Shown piece after piece: positions 35,601 to 46,185 of a stretch of DNA of 64,000 nt. Source of the DNA: Lactarius indigo (lineage: Eukaryota; Basidiomycota; Agaricomycetes; Russulales; Russulaceae); NCBI GenBank assembly GCA_025766275.1, contig JAFKAC010000032.1:558001-622000 (forward strand), written 5' to 3'. Every line of letters starts with the position of its first letter. Position 1 is the stretch's first letter. The position numbers were made by a program, and so were the translations under genes. The notes under the pieces were generated by a model, which had not been told where the DNA came from, searched no databases, and worked only from the letters and a program-made list of their open reading frames with translations.

Positions 35601-36419
35601 GCCCAAGTGGCAGGAAGCGATGGATCGCGAAATCGCAACCCTCGAAGAAGCTGGGACTTGGTCAACAGTCCCCAGACCCGCCGGCAAGAATATTGTCGGC
35701 AGCAAGTGGGTGTTCCGCATCAAACGGAAGGCCGACGGCTCCATCGAGAAGTATAAAGCGCGCCTCGTAGCGCGCGGATTCACGCAAAAGTTCGGTATTG
35801 ATTATTTTGATACCTTCTCCCCAGTCGCGCGGCTCGCAAGTTTCCGCACTATTCTCGCCATCGCCGCTCGCAACGACTGGGACATCGACACTTTCGACTT
35901 CAACGGCACCTACCTCAACGGAGAGCTAAGTGACGATGAAGACATTTATATGCAAGCACCCCCTGGATACGACACTCAGGGGGAGTCGGTCAAACACCTT
36001 CGCAAATCCCTCTATGGACTCAAGCAAGCCGGCCGCAAATGGTATGATACCCTGCGCCGCGCTCTCATGGACTTGGGATTCGGCGTCAACAACGCTGATC
36101 CCGGGGTCTTCTTCATCCACAATAAAAATCACCTCACCATCCTCGCAGTTCGCGTTGACGACTGCGTGATTACAGGTAGCTCAGACGAGCTCATTTGCTA
36201 CTACAAGAGGGCGCTCAACGCCCGCTATTCTCTCACCGATCTGGGTCCCATCCATTGGCTCCTCGGTATCAAGATTACCCGCGACCGCAAGTCGCGCACC
36301 ATTTCCCTCTCGCAAACGTCTTATATCGACACCATCCTCTCCCGCTTTTCCCTCAGCAATGCGAAACCCGTCGCTACTCCTATCATCCCCGGGGCGTCTT
36401 ACAGCAAGTCCGATGCACC
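32635..36419 (+). CDS. Copia-1 Gag-Pol, N-terminal part (split by Copia-2)
   Basis: One frame from ATG 32635 with copia domain order. Gag begins ITIV-like (YKLTIVKLATDGSNW); the zinc knuckle CHNCHRLGHFKSDC starts near residue 226; protease DSGAS is near 346. The integrase has the HRRLGH...CDSC zinc region and D-D-E core (IHSDLWGP, ALRSDRGGEY, HNGVAESLNRR). A Pro/Gln-rich linker precedes reverse transcriptase (SKWVFRIKRKADG, ARLVARGFTQ, SLYGLKQAGRKW). The catalytic box reads RVDD (near residue 1173) instead of the usual YVDD. The frame stops only because Copia-2 inserted at GCACC. Joining 36419 to 42783 restores the frame. Confidence 0.9.
36415..36419. other. Target-site duplication of Copia-2, left copy
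   Basis: GCACC, repeated at 42778-42782 immediately after the other LTR. Confidence 0.9.
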
Positions 36420-37036
36420 TGATGAACAGCACACATAGATAGCTTACTCACAGAGGGACAAAGTGTTCTGTGGTGAGACAAGCTGAGTGGCTGGAAGCAG
36501 CAACAGGGAATCTAGCAGAGTGAAGCAGAGGTAAAGTCTGGCACACAGCAGTGAGAGAACTGATCATGGTATTACAGAGGAGAAGACATACCTGGCACAC
36601 AGCAGTGAGAGAACTGATGTGGACCAGGGCGTACAAGCAGTCTACTTATACTGTACAGAGCCGTGACACTAGTATAAGGGAAGTAACTACAGGTCACAGA
36701 GTACAAGGAGCGCATTGTTCTACAACAGGACAAAGGAGTGTGCATATGGAGAACAAGGCGTATAGAACAAGAAGGGTCCAGACTAAGATGATATCATAAT
36801 GACATCACAATAAAGATATATCTAAAGGAAGAACAAAGACGTAGTACAATGACAAGTCCAGAGGAGTCCGTATGATGTCATAGTACATGATGTCATGGGT
36901 GACGCAATGATAAGTTAATAGATTGTACAGATCAAAACAGTATCTAATCTACAAGTCCTATATCTAATCTAAAGCAGTCCATGCTGCAAGTCCGGTCCGT
37001 ACGAGCCGCTAAGTGCGCAAGGGTCACTTATCAACA
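36420..37036 (-). repeat. Copia-2 3' LTR
   Basis: 617 bp. On the + strand it runs TGATGAACAGC to CTTATCAACA. Line-by-line reading shows no difference from 42161-42777. Internal direct repeat CACACAGCAGTGAGAGAACT occurs twice (about 36541 and 36598). Confidence 0.92.
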
Positions 37037-37055
37037 TCTCCCCGTGATCTACAAT

Positions 37056-40000
37056 CTAAGTACACACAAGTCCCATGTCATCGTTGTGCTTCTGTAGCAG
37101 GACACGCGGTAGTGACTTTGTGAAGCCGTCCGCAACCATATCCACAGTAGGAGTTCTAATGAGGGTGATGGTCCCCTTTTCGATGTACTCCCGAATGACA
37201 TGATGCCGTATGGCAATGTGCTTAGACCGTCTCCCAGTGACAGGGTTCAAGGCTAAGTCAATAGCACCCTTATTGTCACCATGAAGTGGGATGGGGTCGT
37301 CGACCTCGTACCCGAGTTCCGTGAGGAAGCTCTGATACCACGCAGCCTGGTTAGCCGCGTCAGTCATGGCCATGTATTCCGCTTCCGTTGTGTTTTGGGC
37401 AACAGTCTTTTGCTTGCGCGAAGACCAGCTTATTGCACCGTTAGCTAGTAGGAACACATAACCAGAGGTGGAGTGGCGGTCATCAGTCTGATCAGCCAGA
37501 CTGGAATCAGTGTAGCCATGAAGGCCATCGCCATTGGCGCCATCATAGACAATACGCATATCCATAGTTCCCACTAAGTAGGACAGGACATACTGCGCAA
37601 GTCGCAGATGTTGTGGTGAGGGATTCGCTGCGTACTGCGCCAGACGTGACACAGCGAAGGAGATATCTGGCCTAGTGCCAATCTGCACATAAAGCAGACT
37701 CCCAATCAGAGACTGGTAGTGGGAAATATCTGAGGCAGTTGCCTGCAACGTATATTTAACCAGGTGCTCGTCAGCACCAGCAGGCAAGGGTGTGTTGTGT
37801 GGTGTGGCATCAGACATGCCAAAGCGTTCAAGGACATCCTTGATGTAGCCAGACTGATCTATTTCGATGCGTCTGAGGGAGCGGTCGCGCACAATGCGCA
37901 TACCAAGATAGGACTCTATCTCCCCGAGATCCGTCATCTCATAGCATTCAGACAAGTCTGACTTCAAACGCTTGATACCACTCAGCGAGGGACCCAGTAT
38001 AGTGATGTCGTCAACGTAGACAATAACGAAGAGTGGATCATACCCCTCCCGTTGAGGCATCACATATATGCCAGCATCAGCAAACGTCCGCTTAAAGCCG
38101 AGTGCAGTGAGCACTCCATGGAATTGCAAGTTCCATGCGCGGGAGGCCTGTTTGAGACCATAGATCGCCTTAACCAGGCGACACACCTTCGTCTCAGAGC
38201 CAGTGACAGTGAAACCTTGTGGCTGCTCCATGTAAATCTCCTCGTCAAGCACGCCATTGAGAAAAGCAGACTTAACATCCATCTGATGGATGTGCCAGTC
38301 CTCCAGCGCGGCCAACGCCAGAAGTAAACGTAGCGACTCAAATCGTGCGACGGGAGAGAAGGTTTCATCAAAATCTACGCCAGGGATCTGCGTGAATCCC
38401 TTAGCCACCAAGCGAGCTCTGTAGCGTCCATCCGCTTTGAGCTTAAAGACCCATTTGGATTTTACTGCCTTACAATTAGGCGGGAGATCCACTAACTCCC
38501 AAGTCCCATTTTTTGCTAGGGCGTCCATTTCATACTGACACGCCTTAGTCCACTCATCTGCAGCTGTAGACCGCATGGCCTCTGCATAGGTTGCAGGGTC
38601 TCGGCCCACAAAGGCAGCAGCCAGTAACTCCGCATACCCCAGACGCCTGCTGCGCCATGCCGCATTATCCGCATTGAAGTAACGCGGGTTAGGGACAGGG
38701 GCACGAGCACTGCGCCTTGGTGCATTGTCCATCTCGCGCAACAGCTGACTACGCTGTGCACGATCCTCAAATCCCCCAGGCATTTCTGGTGAGGGAGGAG
38801 GGACATGGCGCATAATGCGCGTTGCACTAGGACGCGGCGGGGGTGAAGTGGGAGTGGTCTGCTCACGTTTAGGTGTGGTGGGCAGGGCTGGCAAAGCAGG
38901 TGGTGGAGTGGTGGGGCGTGGTTGGACTTGTGGGGGGTCTAGGAGCTTTTCAACATCCTCCTCCTCACTACTACTGGAGTGTGCAGGGGAGGGGGCTCGC
39001 ATTGGTGGTAACGCCGGCGGGTGAGGCACGGCAGTCACTGTTGTGCTAGGCACGACTGATGGTGAAGGTGTGGGGTGTGTCTCAACACCCTGGAGGGACG
39101 GGAAGCTACTCTCGTCGAATGTCACATCCCTGGACACTCGAACGGAGCGGGTTGAGCGGTCCCAGAGCTTATAGCCCTTAGATTCGGGCTCAAACCCGAT
39201 AAGCGTGACCTCAATGGCCTTCGCATCTAATTTGCGACACTTATCAGCGGGTACGTGCATGTACCCCTTGCATCCGAAGACGCGAAGATGAGAGACATCG
39301 GGCACTTTGCCAGAGTGCCAGAGCTCATAGGGAGTGCGCCACTTGAGTCCACGGACTGGAGAGCGATTATAGATGTGCACAGCTGCGCACACTGCATGCT
39401 CCCAGAAGCCTTTAGACATGCCAGCTGTGTGGAGCATGGACATTGCCTTATCCATAATGGTGCGGTTAAACCGCTCGGCTTTTCCGTTAGACTGTGGTGA
39501 ACCCGGCATCGTGAGGTGATGCTCTATCCCTTTCTGCTTAAGAATGTCCTGCGTGACACTCGACATGTATTCGCCACCGCGGTCAGAGTGCAGAGCGCGC
39601 AGTTTATGGCCAGATTGGGTTTCACCCCAGGCCAAATACATCTGCAGCGACTTAGCAAACTGGTCCTTCGACTTAAGGAAGTGTACCACAGTGAACTTAG
39701 TGTGGTCGTCTATGAAGGTGGCAGTGTAGGTCGAGCCTTGCAAGGACTGAGTCTGCATAGGACCGGCGAGGTCACTGTGCACAATCTCAAATTGACGAGT
39801 TGTCCTCTTGTTGGAGGACGCAGAAAAGGGTTGGCGAGTGGATTTGCCCATCTCGCACCCACGGCAGACTGTGTGGGCTGTGGTAGAGCTATCTATGTCC
39901 ATGCCAGTAGTGGCAGAGGGACCATGCGCCTTCAGTGCCGCAGAGGAGATGTGTCCCATGCGTTGATGCCAGATATCAAGTGTGGCAGCACTTGATTTTG

Positions 40001-41378
40001 TGTGGGCGTTGAGGCCGACGCTGGCTGCGTCCAACCAGTAAAGGTTGTCCTCAAGGTAGCCTTTGGCCACACACTTTTGGTTGACAGATATTTTAAATGA
40101 GCCACTGTCAAAGGCAATCTCAGCACCCTTTTGTGCTAGGGCGCGCGTTGACAAGAAGCGCGTCTTCACCTGTGGTAGGTGTAGCACATTACTGAGGGTG
40201 ATGGAGATACCCTGGCTCGTTGTAAAGACGACAGACCCGACACCCACTTGGTCTATGGTTGACTTATCCCCTAGGCGTACAGTGCCTTTGGTTGGGGTAT
40301 AGTCTTTGAAGTCAGACCGATGTGGTGTAATGTGGTGTGTGGCACCACTGTCCATCATCCAACGCACACGCGAGGCAGCATACAAGGCAACACCAATTGA
40401 TTCAGAGGCCCAATCTATCTTGGGCTCTACGACCTCCGTGATAGAGGCGGTGGTAGGTACTAGGACATGACTATTGGCAGCCTTGTTGCCTGTTTTCTCC
40501 TTCTCCTTTGCGTCAGCCTCATCCTTCTTCCTCTTCCTGCAATCAGGCTTGATGTGGCCCTTTTTGTTGCAATAGTGGCAAGTTAGACCAGAGTGGTCCT
40601 TCTTGCCCTTTTTGCCCGTCGACTTGACGGGGGCCACCTTGTTGAGGGAAGAGCCAGAGGGGCCGGCGCGGCGAGCTTCTTCCGACACTATGCGCGCTAT
40701 GATCTCAGCGTGCTTAAGTGTGGAAGGGGCCCCACTGGCAAGGATGGTAGAGGCCAACACCTCATAAGAGGGCGGCAGTGCGTGGAGGAGAATGAGGCAG
40801 TATTGGACGTCAGAGACACCCATCTGCGCGTTGGAAAGGGCAACCCTAAGCTCATTGAGCTTGGCCAGCTGAGCGGCCATGGGTGCGGAGTCGTCGAGGC
40901 GGGCTTGCGTTAACTGGATCCACAAGTTAAAGATGGTGGTGCTGCCCGAAGCACCAGCGTATACGTCTCTCAGTTTGTCCCACTTCGCCTTGAAGGTGGC
41001 ATAGACAATGTTGTCCGCCACAAGGGAGTAGACATCTGGTTTAAGGTAGAGGCGGAGGTACGCCTTGGAACGACGCTGGACTGAGTCCCACTCATCGGTA
41101 GTGATGCCAGATGGTGGTGTGTCCAAGGTGAACACATCTTCAGCCTCATGCAGCGTGAGGATAGCCTCAATGGTCCCAGACCATTCGTTCCATCCAGTGC
41201 CGTCAAACTGAGTGAGGTGGATGCCAGATGGCATGCCGAAGTTGGCACTGTGGGCCTGAGAGAGACGTGTGGAGGGTGTGGACCCAGAAGGAGGAGGGAG
41301 TGAGCCTCCTGCAGAGCCACCAGTGGGGCTGGGAGGAGCACCAGCACCGGCAGCAGGGGTAGAGGATGAACCAGACAT
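37056..41378 (-). CDS. Copia-2 Gag-Pol polyprotein
   Basis: An intact 1440-residue frame starting at ATG 41376-41378. Domain order: low-complexity N-terminus; UBN2-type Gag (WDKLRDVYAGASG, LILLHALPPSY); zinc knuckle CHYCNKKGHIKPDC near 265; protease MMDSGATHH near 343; integrase zinc region (HQRMGH...CRGC) and core (HSDLAGP, LHSDRGGEY, SNGKAERFNR). Reverse transcriptase shows KWVFKLKADGRYRARLVAKG and YVDD at about 1121; RNase H shows TEAEYMA and HGDNKGAIDLALNP. The stop lies only 19 nt before the LTR, overlapping the purine tract region. It is closely related to Copia-3 and only distantly to Copia-1. Confidence 0.95.
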   Translation of the reverse strand: MSGSSSTPAAGAGAPPSPTGGSAGGSLPPPSGSTPSTRLSQAHSANFGMPSGIHLTQFDGTGWNEWSGTIEAILTLHEAEDVFTLDTPPSGITTDEWDSVQRRSKAYLRLYLKPDVYSLVADNIVYATFKAKWDKLRDVYAGASGSTTIFNLWIQLTQARLDDSAPMAAQLAKLNELRVALSNAQMGVSDVQYCLILLHALPPSYEVLASTILASGAPSTLKHAEIIARIVSEEARRAGPSGSSLNKVAPVKSTGKKGKKDHSGLTCHYCNKKGHIKPDCRKRKKDEADAKEKEKTGNKAANSHVLVPTTASITEVVEPKIDWASESIGVALYAASRVRWMMDSGATHHITPHRSDFKDYTPTKGTVRLGDKSTIDQVGVGSVVFTTSQGISITLSNVLHLPQVKTRFLSTRALAQKGAEIAFDSGSFKISVNQKCVAKGYLEDNLYWLDAASVGLNAHTKSSAATLDIWHQRMGHISSAALKAHGPSATTGMDIDSSTTAHTVCRGCEMGKSTRQPFSASSNKRTTRQFEIVHSDLAGPMQTQSLQGSTYTATFIDDHTKFTVVHFLKSKDQFAKSLQMYLAWGETQSGHKLRALHSDRGGEYMSSVTQDILKQKGIEHHLTMPGSPQSNGKAERFNRTIMDKAMSMLHTAGMSKGFWEHAVCAAVHIYNRSPVRGLKWRTPYELWHSGKVPDVSHLRVFGCKGYMHVPADKCRKLDAKAIEVTLIGFEPESKGYKLWDRSTRSVRVSRDVTFDESSFPSLQGVETHPTPSPSVVPSTTVTAVPHPPALPPMRAPSPAHSSSSEEEDVEKLLDPPQVQPRPTTPPPALPALPTTPKREQTTPTSPPPRPSATRIMRHVPPPSPEMPGGFEDRAQRSQLLREMDNAPRRSARAPVPNPRYFNADNAAWRSRRLGYAELLAAAFVGRDPATYAEAMRSTAADEWTKACQYEMDALAKNGTWELVDLPPNCKAVKSKWVFKLKADGRYRARLVAKGFTQIPGVDFDETFSPVARFESLRLLLALAALEDWHIHQMDVKSAFLNGVLDEEIYMEQPQGFTVTGSETKVCRLVKAIYGLKQASRAWNLQFHGVLTALGFKRTFADAGIYVMPQREGYDPLFVIVYVDDITILGPSLSGIKRLKSDLSECYEMTDLGEIESYLGMRIVRDRSLRRIEIDQSGYIKDVLERFGMSDATPHNTPLPAGADEHLVKYTLQATASDISHYQSLIGSLLYVQIGTRPDISFAVSRLAQYAANPSPQHLRLAQYVLSYLVGTMDMRIVYDGANGDGLHGYTDSSLADQTDDRHSTSGYVFLLANGAISWSSRKQKTVAQNTTEAEYMAMTDAANQAAWYQSFLTELGYEVDDPIPLHGDNKGAIDLALNPVTGRRSKHIAIRHHVIREYIEKGTITLIRTPTVDMVADGFTKSLPRVLLQKHNDDMGLVCT

Positions 41379-42160
41379 TGGGATGATTTATCTGTCGCCG
41401 AGGAGCAGTCAGCAACAGTGCTTCATAGTTGCAAGACATAAAGATAGAGGGGATACCACTCCTGTCTGTGATTCTGTAAGGCCAGAACGCTAACGCGTCC
41501 TGCCTCCTGATGGTATGCCAGTGATACAAGGGCTAGGCCCAGGTTGAGAGAGTCCCTTTGCCATACCATGAGCTAGCTGCCAGCCAGGATGTGTCTAAGA
41601 CACAGCTCAAATGGTTTGCGTCAGGGGGAAGGTGAAGGGAAAGCTTTCAGAGCCCAAGGCTGTCTACCTCAGCCTCCTCGGCCTGTTGGTTGCCTCATCG
41701 CCACAAAGTGGCTTTACTGAATCCTTTCCCATTGCCGCTACAAGGCAGGTATCTGGTTGCAGAACACCATAAGGTGAACACCCCCCAGAGCCTGAACCAG
41801 GTTTTACACTCCCATGGTGAGGAGATCCTGCGCCCAGTGTGGAGCACCAGAGACAGCTGGCGCTAAGCTCCACAATACACAGCCCAGTGGGCCATGCATG
41901 CCTGGATATTTTGAAGTTAAGGGGCTACCAGACCCAGTCTCCTTGCGCATAGCGCAGGGGCTAGGAAAACAGTAGGGGTGAAAGTAGGACTACTGGGCAG
42001 TACATGTACAGGAGGTTCCTCAGCAGAGACAAGTGGCGCCCCACTGCTCTCTGCCTTGGGCAAGGCTGGTAAGGCCCCAGACAGACCTTAGCCTGGTGTG
42101 TCCTCCTAGGAAGACAGTGACCAGCCAAGTGGAGTGGCTAGGGCACCAGGGCCCATAACC
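41379..42160 (-). other. Copia-2 leader between primer site and gag
   Basis: About 780 bp without a supported gene, starting with the primer-binding site at 42160 reading downward. A long structured leader is presumably used for packaging and dimerisation; no specific hairpin was worked out. Confidence 0.5.
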
Positions 42161-42777
42161 TGATGAACAGCACACATAGATAGCTTACTCACAGAGGGAC
42201 AAAGTGTTCTGTGGTGAGACAAGCTGAGTGGCTGGAAGCAGCAACAGGGAATCTAGCAGAGTGAAGCAGAGGTAAAGTCTGGCACACAGCAGTGAGAGAA
42301 CTGATCATGGTATTACAGAGGAGAAGACATACCTGGCACACAGCAGTGAGAGAACTGATGTGGACCAGGGCGTACAAGCAGTCTACTTATACTGTACAGA
42401 GCCGTGACACTAGTATAAGGGAAGTAACTACAGGTCACAGAGTACAAGGAGCGCATTGTTCTACAACAGGACAAAGGAGTGTGCATATGGAGAACAAGGC
42501 GTATAGAACAAGAAGGGTCCAGACTAAGATGATATCATAATGACATCACAATAAAGATATATCTAAAGGAAGAACAAAGACGTAGTACAATGACAAGTCC
42601 AGAGGAGTCCGTATGATGTCATAGTACATGATGTCATGGGTGACGCAATGATAAGTTAATAGATTGTACAGATCAAAACAGTATCTAATCTACAAGTCCT
42701 ATATCTAATCTAAAGCAGTCCATGCTGCAAGTCCGGTCCGTACGAGCCGCTAAGTGCGCAAGGGTCACTTATCAACA
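42161..42777 (-). repeat. Copia-2 5' LTR
   Basis: 617 bp, apparently identical to 36420-37036. Followed on the + strand by the target duplication GCACC (42778-42782). Confidence 0.92.
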
Positions 42778-42782
42778 GCACC

Positions 42783-43479
42783 CTCTGACGCCACCGAAGC
42801 GGCGCACATGAAGAAAGTTCCCTATCGCGAGGCCGTCGGCAGCCTCATGTACGCCGCCGTCGCCACTCGCCCCGACATCACCTTCGCCATTTCTACCCTA
42901 TCTCAATTCCTCAGCAACCTGGGCGAAATTCATTGGGAAGGCGTCAAGCGCGTCTTCCGCTATCTCGCCGGCACCAAACACCACTCGCTCACCTTTGGCA
43001 ATGAGCGACACGACCTTCTGGGATTTACTGACGCAGATGGCGCATCCCAGGAGCACCGCCATGCGATATCCGGCTTCGCTTTTCTCATCGACGGCGGAGC
43101 AGTCTCATGGGCCTCGCGGAAACAAGAGATCATCACCCTATCCACCGCCGAGGCCGAATACGTCGCCGCAACTCACGCGGCCAAGGAATGTATCTGGCTC
43201 AGGAGATTCACTGAGCCATTTTTCGGCTTATCGCACTCCCCTACCCTCCTTTATTGCGACAACCAGGCCGCACTCCATCTCGCCACCGAAGATAACTACC
43301 ATGCTCGCACCAAGCACATCGACATTCGCTTCCATTTTATCCGACAAACGATTACCGATGGACTCATCAATATCAAGTACTGCCCTTCCGAGGATATGAC
43401 CGCGGACATCCTCACCAAGCCGCTGGCGAAGTTCAAGGTCGCGTTTCACTCGCAGAACCTCGGACTCCGTCGAGCGTGA
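42783..43479 (+). CDS. Copia-1 Gag-Pol, C-terminal part (end of RT and RNase H)
   Basis: Continues the Copia-1 frame in phase after the GCACC duplication. It holds the connection region (YREAVGSLMYAAVATRPDI), RNase H (FTDADGASQEHRHAISGF, ASRKQEIITLSTAEAEY, YCDNQAALHLA) and the C-terminal MTADILTKPL motif, ending at TGA 43477-43479, just before the purine tract and 3' LTR. No stop or frameshift besides the Copia-2 insertion. Confidence 0.9.
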
Positions 43480-43486
43480 GGGGGAG

Positions 43487-43994
43487 TGTTGCATTTCGGC
43501 ACGCTCGACCCGGCCGACTCGAACCCCACCAAAACAACACCGCCGCGGTAATGCGCAGCGGCTCAACATCTTCCATCTCCGTATCCATTTCGATTCAAAC
43601 ACCTCAAGTCTCATAGGGGTCTTGCGCCCCTTTCTGCCCCATTTCTCGACACCGCTTCGTCATGTACATTCCTGTTTCATGCCTGCAAAAGGCCCGTGCG
43701 TATTTGTATCTTCTTTACTTTACTTTACTATTATTATCCTTAAAACGTATCTAAACTGTATTTAAACGCGCTCGTATGTACTCGAATCATTATCCAGTTG
43801 TTCCTCCTCTTTCCCTGGTGTGCCCTTGAGACCCTCTCCAAAGCGAAGTATCTTCGCCTTTGTCCATCCTCGCTCGTGCTCTATCATCCCTCGACTTCGC
43901 GCTTTTCTCTTTGCCAATTGAACCGGCCCTTCGGACCCTATCACCTGACCGGCACACTTAGCCGGATCGCCCCTATCGCCTGACCTTTACACCA
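43487..43994 (+). repeat. Copia-1 3' LTR
   Basis: 508 bp, preceded by GAGGGGGAG. Compared with the 5' LTR, differences seen include GCGGTGG/GCAGCGG, CACTCG/CGCTCG, AATCG/AATTG and two CCCG/CCTG positions. Confidence 0.92.
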
Positions 43995-43999
43995 GGCCG

Positions 44000-44190
44000 A
44001 ACTGAGAACCGGACCATTGGTTCAGTTCAGGGGATTTGCTGAACCCTGAACCAGAACCTCAGTTCAGGTTCACATGGTTCAGTTCAGGTTCAGGGGGCTT
44101 CTGAACCCCGAACCAGACCATATCTTGAGGTTCGGAGTTCGGTTCAGGTTCAGGGAGGTTCAGGACACTGAACCGAACCATTACATCAAG
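44000..44190. repeat. Subterminal GGTTCAG repeats of inner hAT
   Basis: Many direct and inverted copies of GGTTCAG, TTCAGGTTCAGGG and CTGAACC. The same family of motifs flanks the other end at about 62330-62500. Likely transposase binding sites, physically separated from the left TIR by Copia-1. Confidence 0.65.
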
Positions 44191-44351
44191 GATCTTGCTT
44201 ATGTAATCAAACAAAACTCACGGAGTCACCATATAAGTGTACTGCAAAAGATGTGATGTCTATGTGGTAGAAATGAACAAATTCAATGTATTAGTTAGGG
44301 TGTATATGTAAAAACAAAGCTACGAGATCTAAGGAAAAGCTAGTTCCAAGT

Positions 44352-45830
44352 TTATATGGTATCAATCTCATTGTCACCGTCTAAGGACTCTTTCAAGGTA
44401 TCAGCGTGGAGTGTTGCCTGTGTGACTGCAGAAATGTGCCCATTCTTATAGGCACTCTTAAGTATCTGCAGTCCTTCAAAGACCTCTGTCTGCAACTTGC
44501 TTCTCCGTGAGCACCCAGTGATCCCTCCACTACTGAACGCACGCTCCGACTGGGTTGCTGACCCCTGGATTGCAAGGTAGTCCCGTGCAATCTGCTTCAA
44601 AGTTGGGTATCTAGTGTTACTCTGGATTAGTTAGACACGCCGTGTAAGTGCTCAGAGAAGACATCAAACTCACCCCCCACCAACTGAGAACATTGGTTGT
44701 ATCCTCAACCCCAGAACTGAGGTACTGTTGTAGCTCGTCCCGAGGGCTGACCTTCTCTTGCTGCTGGAACACTTGAACGGCCTCGCGAACATAAGAACCA
44801 CCATAATAAGATGGTGGCCCTTGTATGGAGGGTTTACTTGCTGATATGTAGGTGTCAGTACAGAAAACGGAGTCAGTAGTGAATATACCAATACCGGCAT
44901 TGTCTGAGTCATTGGTCCCTACTGTGGCCTGACTTGGAGTTGATGCGATATAATACCTGTCAAACTGGTTGCGTGGTCTCAGCATCTCACACTGATCAAT
45001 CAGAAAGAAACAATACATACCACTTCTTCAAGTTGCTTGATGCCCGCAGCATACCGCACACTGTCCCACCGGCGTTTGAAGTAGACATCTTTAACACTAG
45101 GGTCAAGAACTATCACGAAGAAGTCAGTCAAAAAAAACCCCAAACAACAGAGCATAACACCTACCAAGGCAGATGAAGTATGCTGAGGATGTACCATTGA
45201 CACGGCCATACCACTTCTTAAGGCTCTTGACACCACTGTCAAGTCCGTCCTTGAGTTCTTCATATTGAGGTTTCGTAGCCATCAATTCCCAGCACTTAAT
45301 AAGAAACTCAAAGCTAGAAACAATACGCCAGACAGTGGGGGATTGAACACTTGAAAAGGTCTGCTGGAGGTTTGCTGGCTCCTAAGCAGACACGAGTAAG
45401 CATTCAAATACAATAAGTCAAAACCAAAGAAACTCACCCTCAATGCGTCCCTCATACTTGTAAGCCGTTCCCAATCTCTCCGAGTCAGCTGGAAGTCAGA
45501 ATAGCAACGATGGTTGGATAGACGGGGTACATGTTCACTTTCATCGGCAAGAAGGGTAAACCGGTTGATTGCCTATGAAGTAGCGTGAACACCTTTTACC
45601 CCACACTGGCAGACAGTTCAGACGCACCACTTTGAGGTTGAGAAAACACTCTAGAAACTGATAGAGTGATCCCCATCGCGTATGAGCCCATAACACAAGT
45701 TCAAGTTGTGGGGCTGACACTTGGATGCACGAGTGGCGGAAAAATGTTTTTGCTTGGGGTGACATACGAATCTGTAGCGTGCATCAGTCAACTAAGGGTT
45801 CCAAGAAGCACAGGAAGGACCTACCTGCTT
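44352..45830 (-). CDS. Inner hAT transposase, C-terminal part (split gene)
   Basis: The last exon encodes the hAT dimerisation domain (YLAIQGSATQSERAFSSGG, then SKLQTEVFEGLQILKSAYK) and ends with acidic residues at 44352. Upstream exons between about 44640 and 45830 contain pieces such as SPREELQQYLSSG and KRRWDSVRYAAGIKQLEE with short introns between. The Gypsy element interrupts the gene at 45831; after the TGCTT duplication it continues at 52969. Confidence 0.8.
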
Positions 45831-46174
45831 TGTCACGGTTCCAGCGGACCGTTCCGTGACGGAGTCGAGTGCGCGGACTTGCGTGTCACACAAGTGGAGT
45901 ATGCTAACTTGGAATGCTCAACGGCACGCAAGCGAGAGGACAATGAACTGGATTCACAGATGAAGAGTAGACAAGGGATGTACTACTCTATGGCTACTCT
46001 TTATACTCGTACAGAACTAGGGGTTTTCGGGACTGTTTTCTGGTGTGTTACGGACTTCAGATGAGCTGGCAAACATACAGTAGACGTGGCAAAAACAGCT
46101 GGCAAGAAGTTACTTCGCTGGCAATCGATTTGACGTGGCACGATCCGTGACCGTGATGTCACGTGGGCGTGACA
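45831..46174 (-). repeat. Gypsy 3' LTR
   Basis: 344 bp. Differs from 52620-52963 at GTGCGCGG/GTGCACGG and CAGATGAAG/CAGACGAAG only. The polypurine tract (GAAAGGGGG on the - strand) abuts it at 46175-46185. Confidence 0.92.
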
Positions 46175-46185
46175 TAGCCCCCTTT

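Larger units (their letters stand above)
36420..42777 (-). mobile_element. Copia-2 LTR retrotransposon, intact
   Basis: 6358 bp, - strand, inserted in the pol gene of Copia-1. LTRs of 617 bp (36420-37036 and 42161-42777) look identical. The primer site, read on the - strand directly inside 42161, is GGTTATGGGCCCT; a purine tract (CACGGGGAGA) lies at the other end. A single open gag-pol of 1440 codons is intact, so the element may be active. Confidence 0.95.
32026..43994 (+). mobile_element. Copia-1 LTR retrotransposon, split by Copia-2
   Basis: Flanked by 5-bp duplications GGCCG (32021-32025 and 43995-43999). LTRs of 508 bp start TG and end CA. Primer-binding site GGTTATGGGCCCT follows the left LTR; a polypurine tract (GAGGGGGAG) precedes the right LTR. 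The gag-pol frame is interrupted by Copia-2 at 36419. Without Copia-2 the element is about 5.6 kb. It sits in the left end of the inner hAT. Confidence 0.93.

Noticed and set aside
36551..36799. 82-codon open frame also present at 42292-42540
   Set aside because: It lies inside both LTRs of Copia-2, so it is a repeat copy, not a gene.
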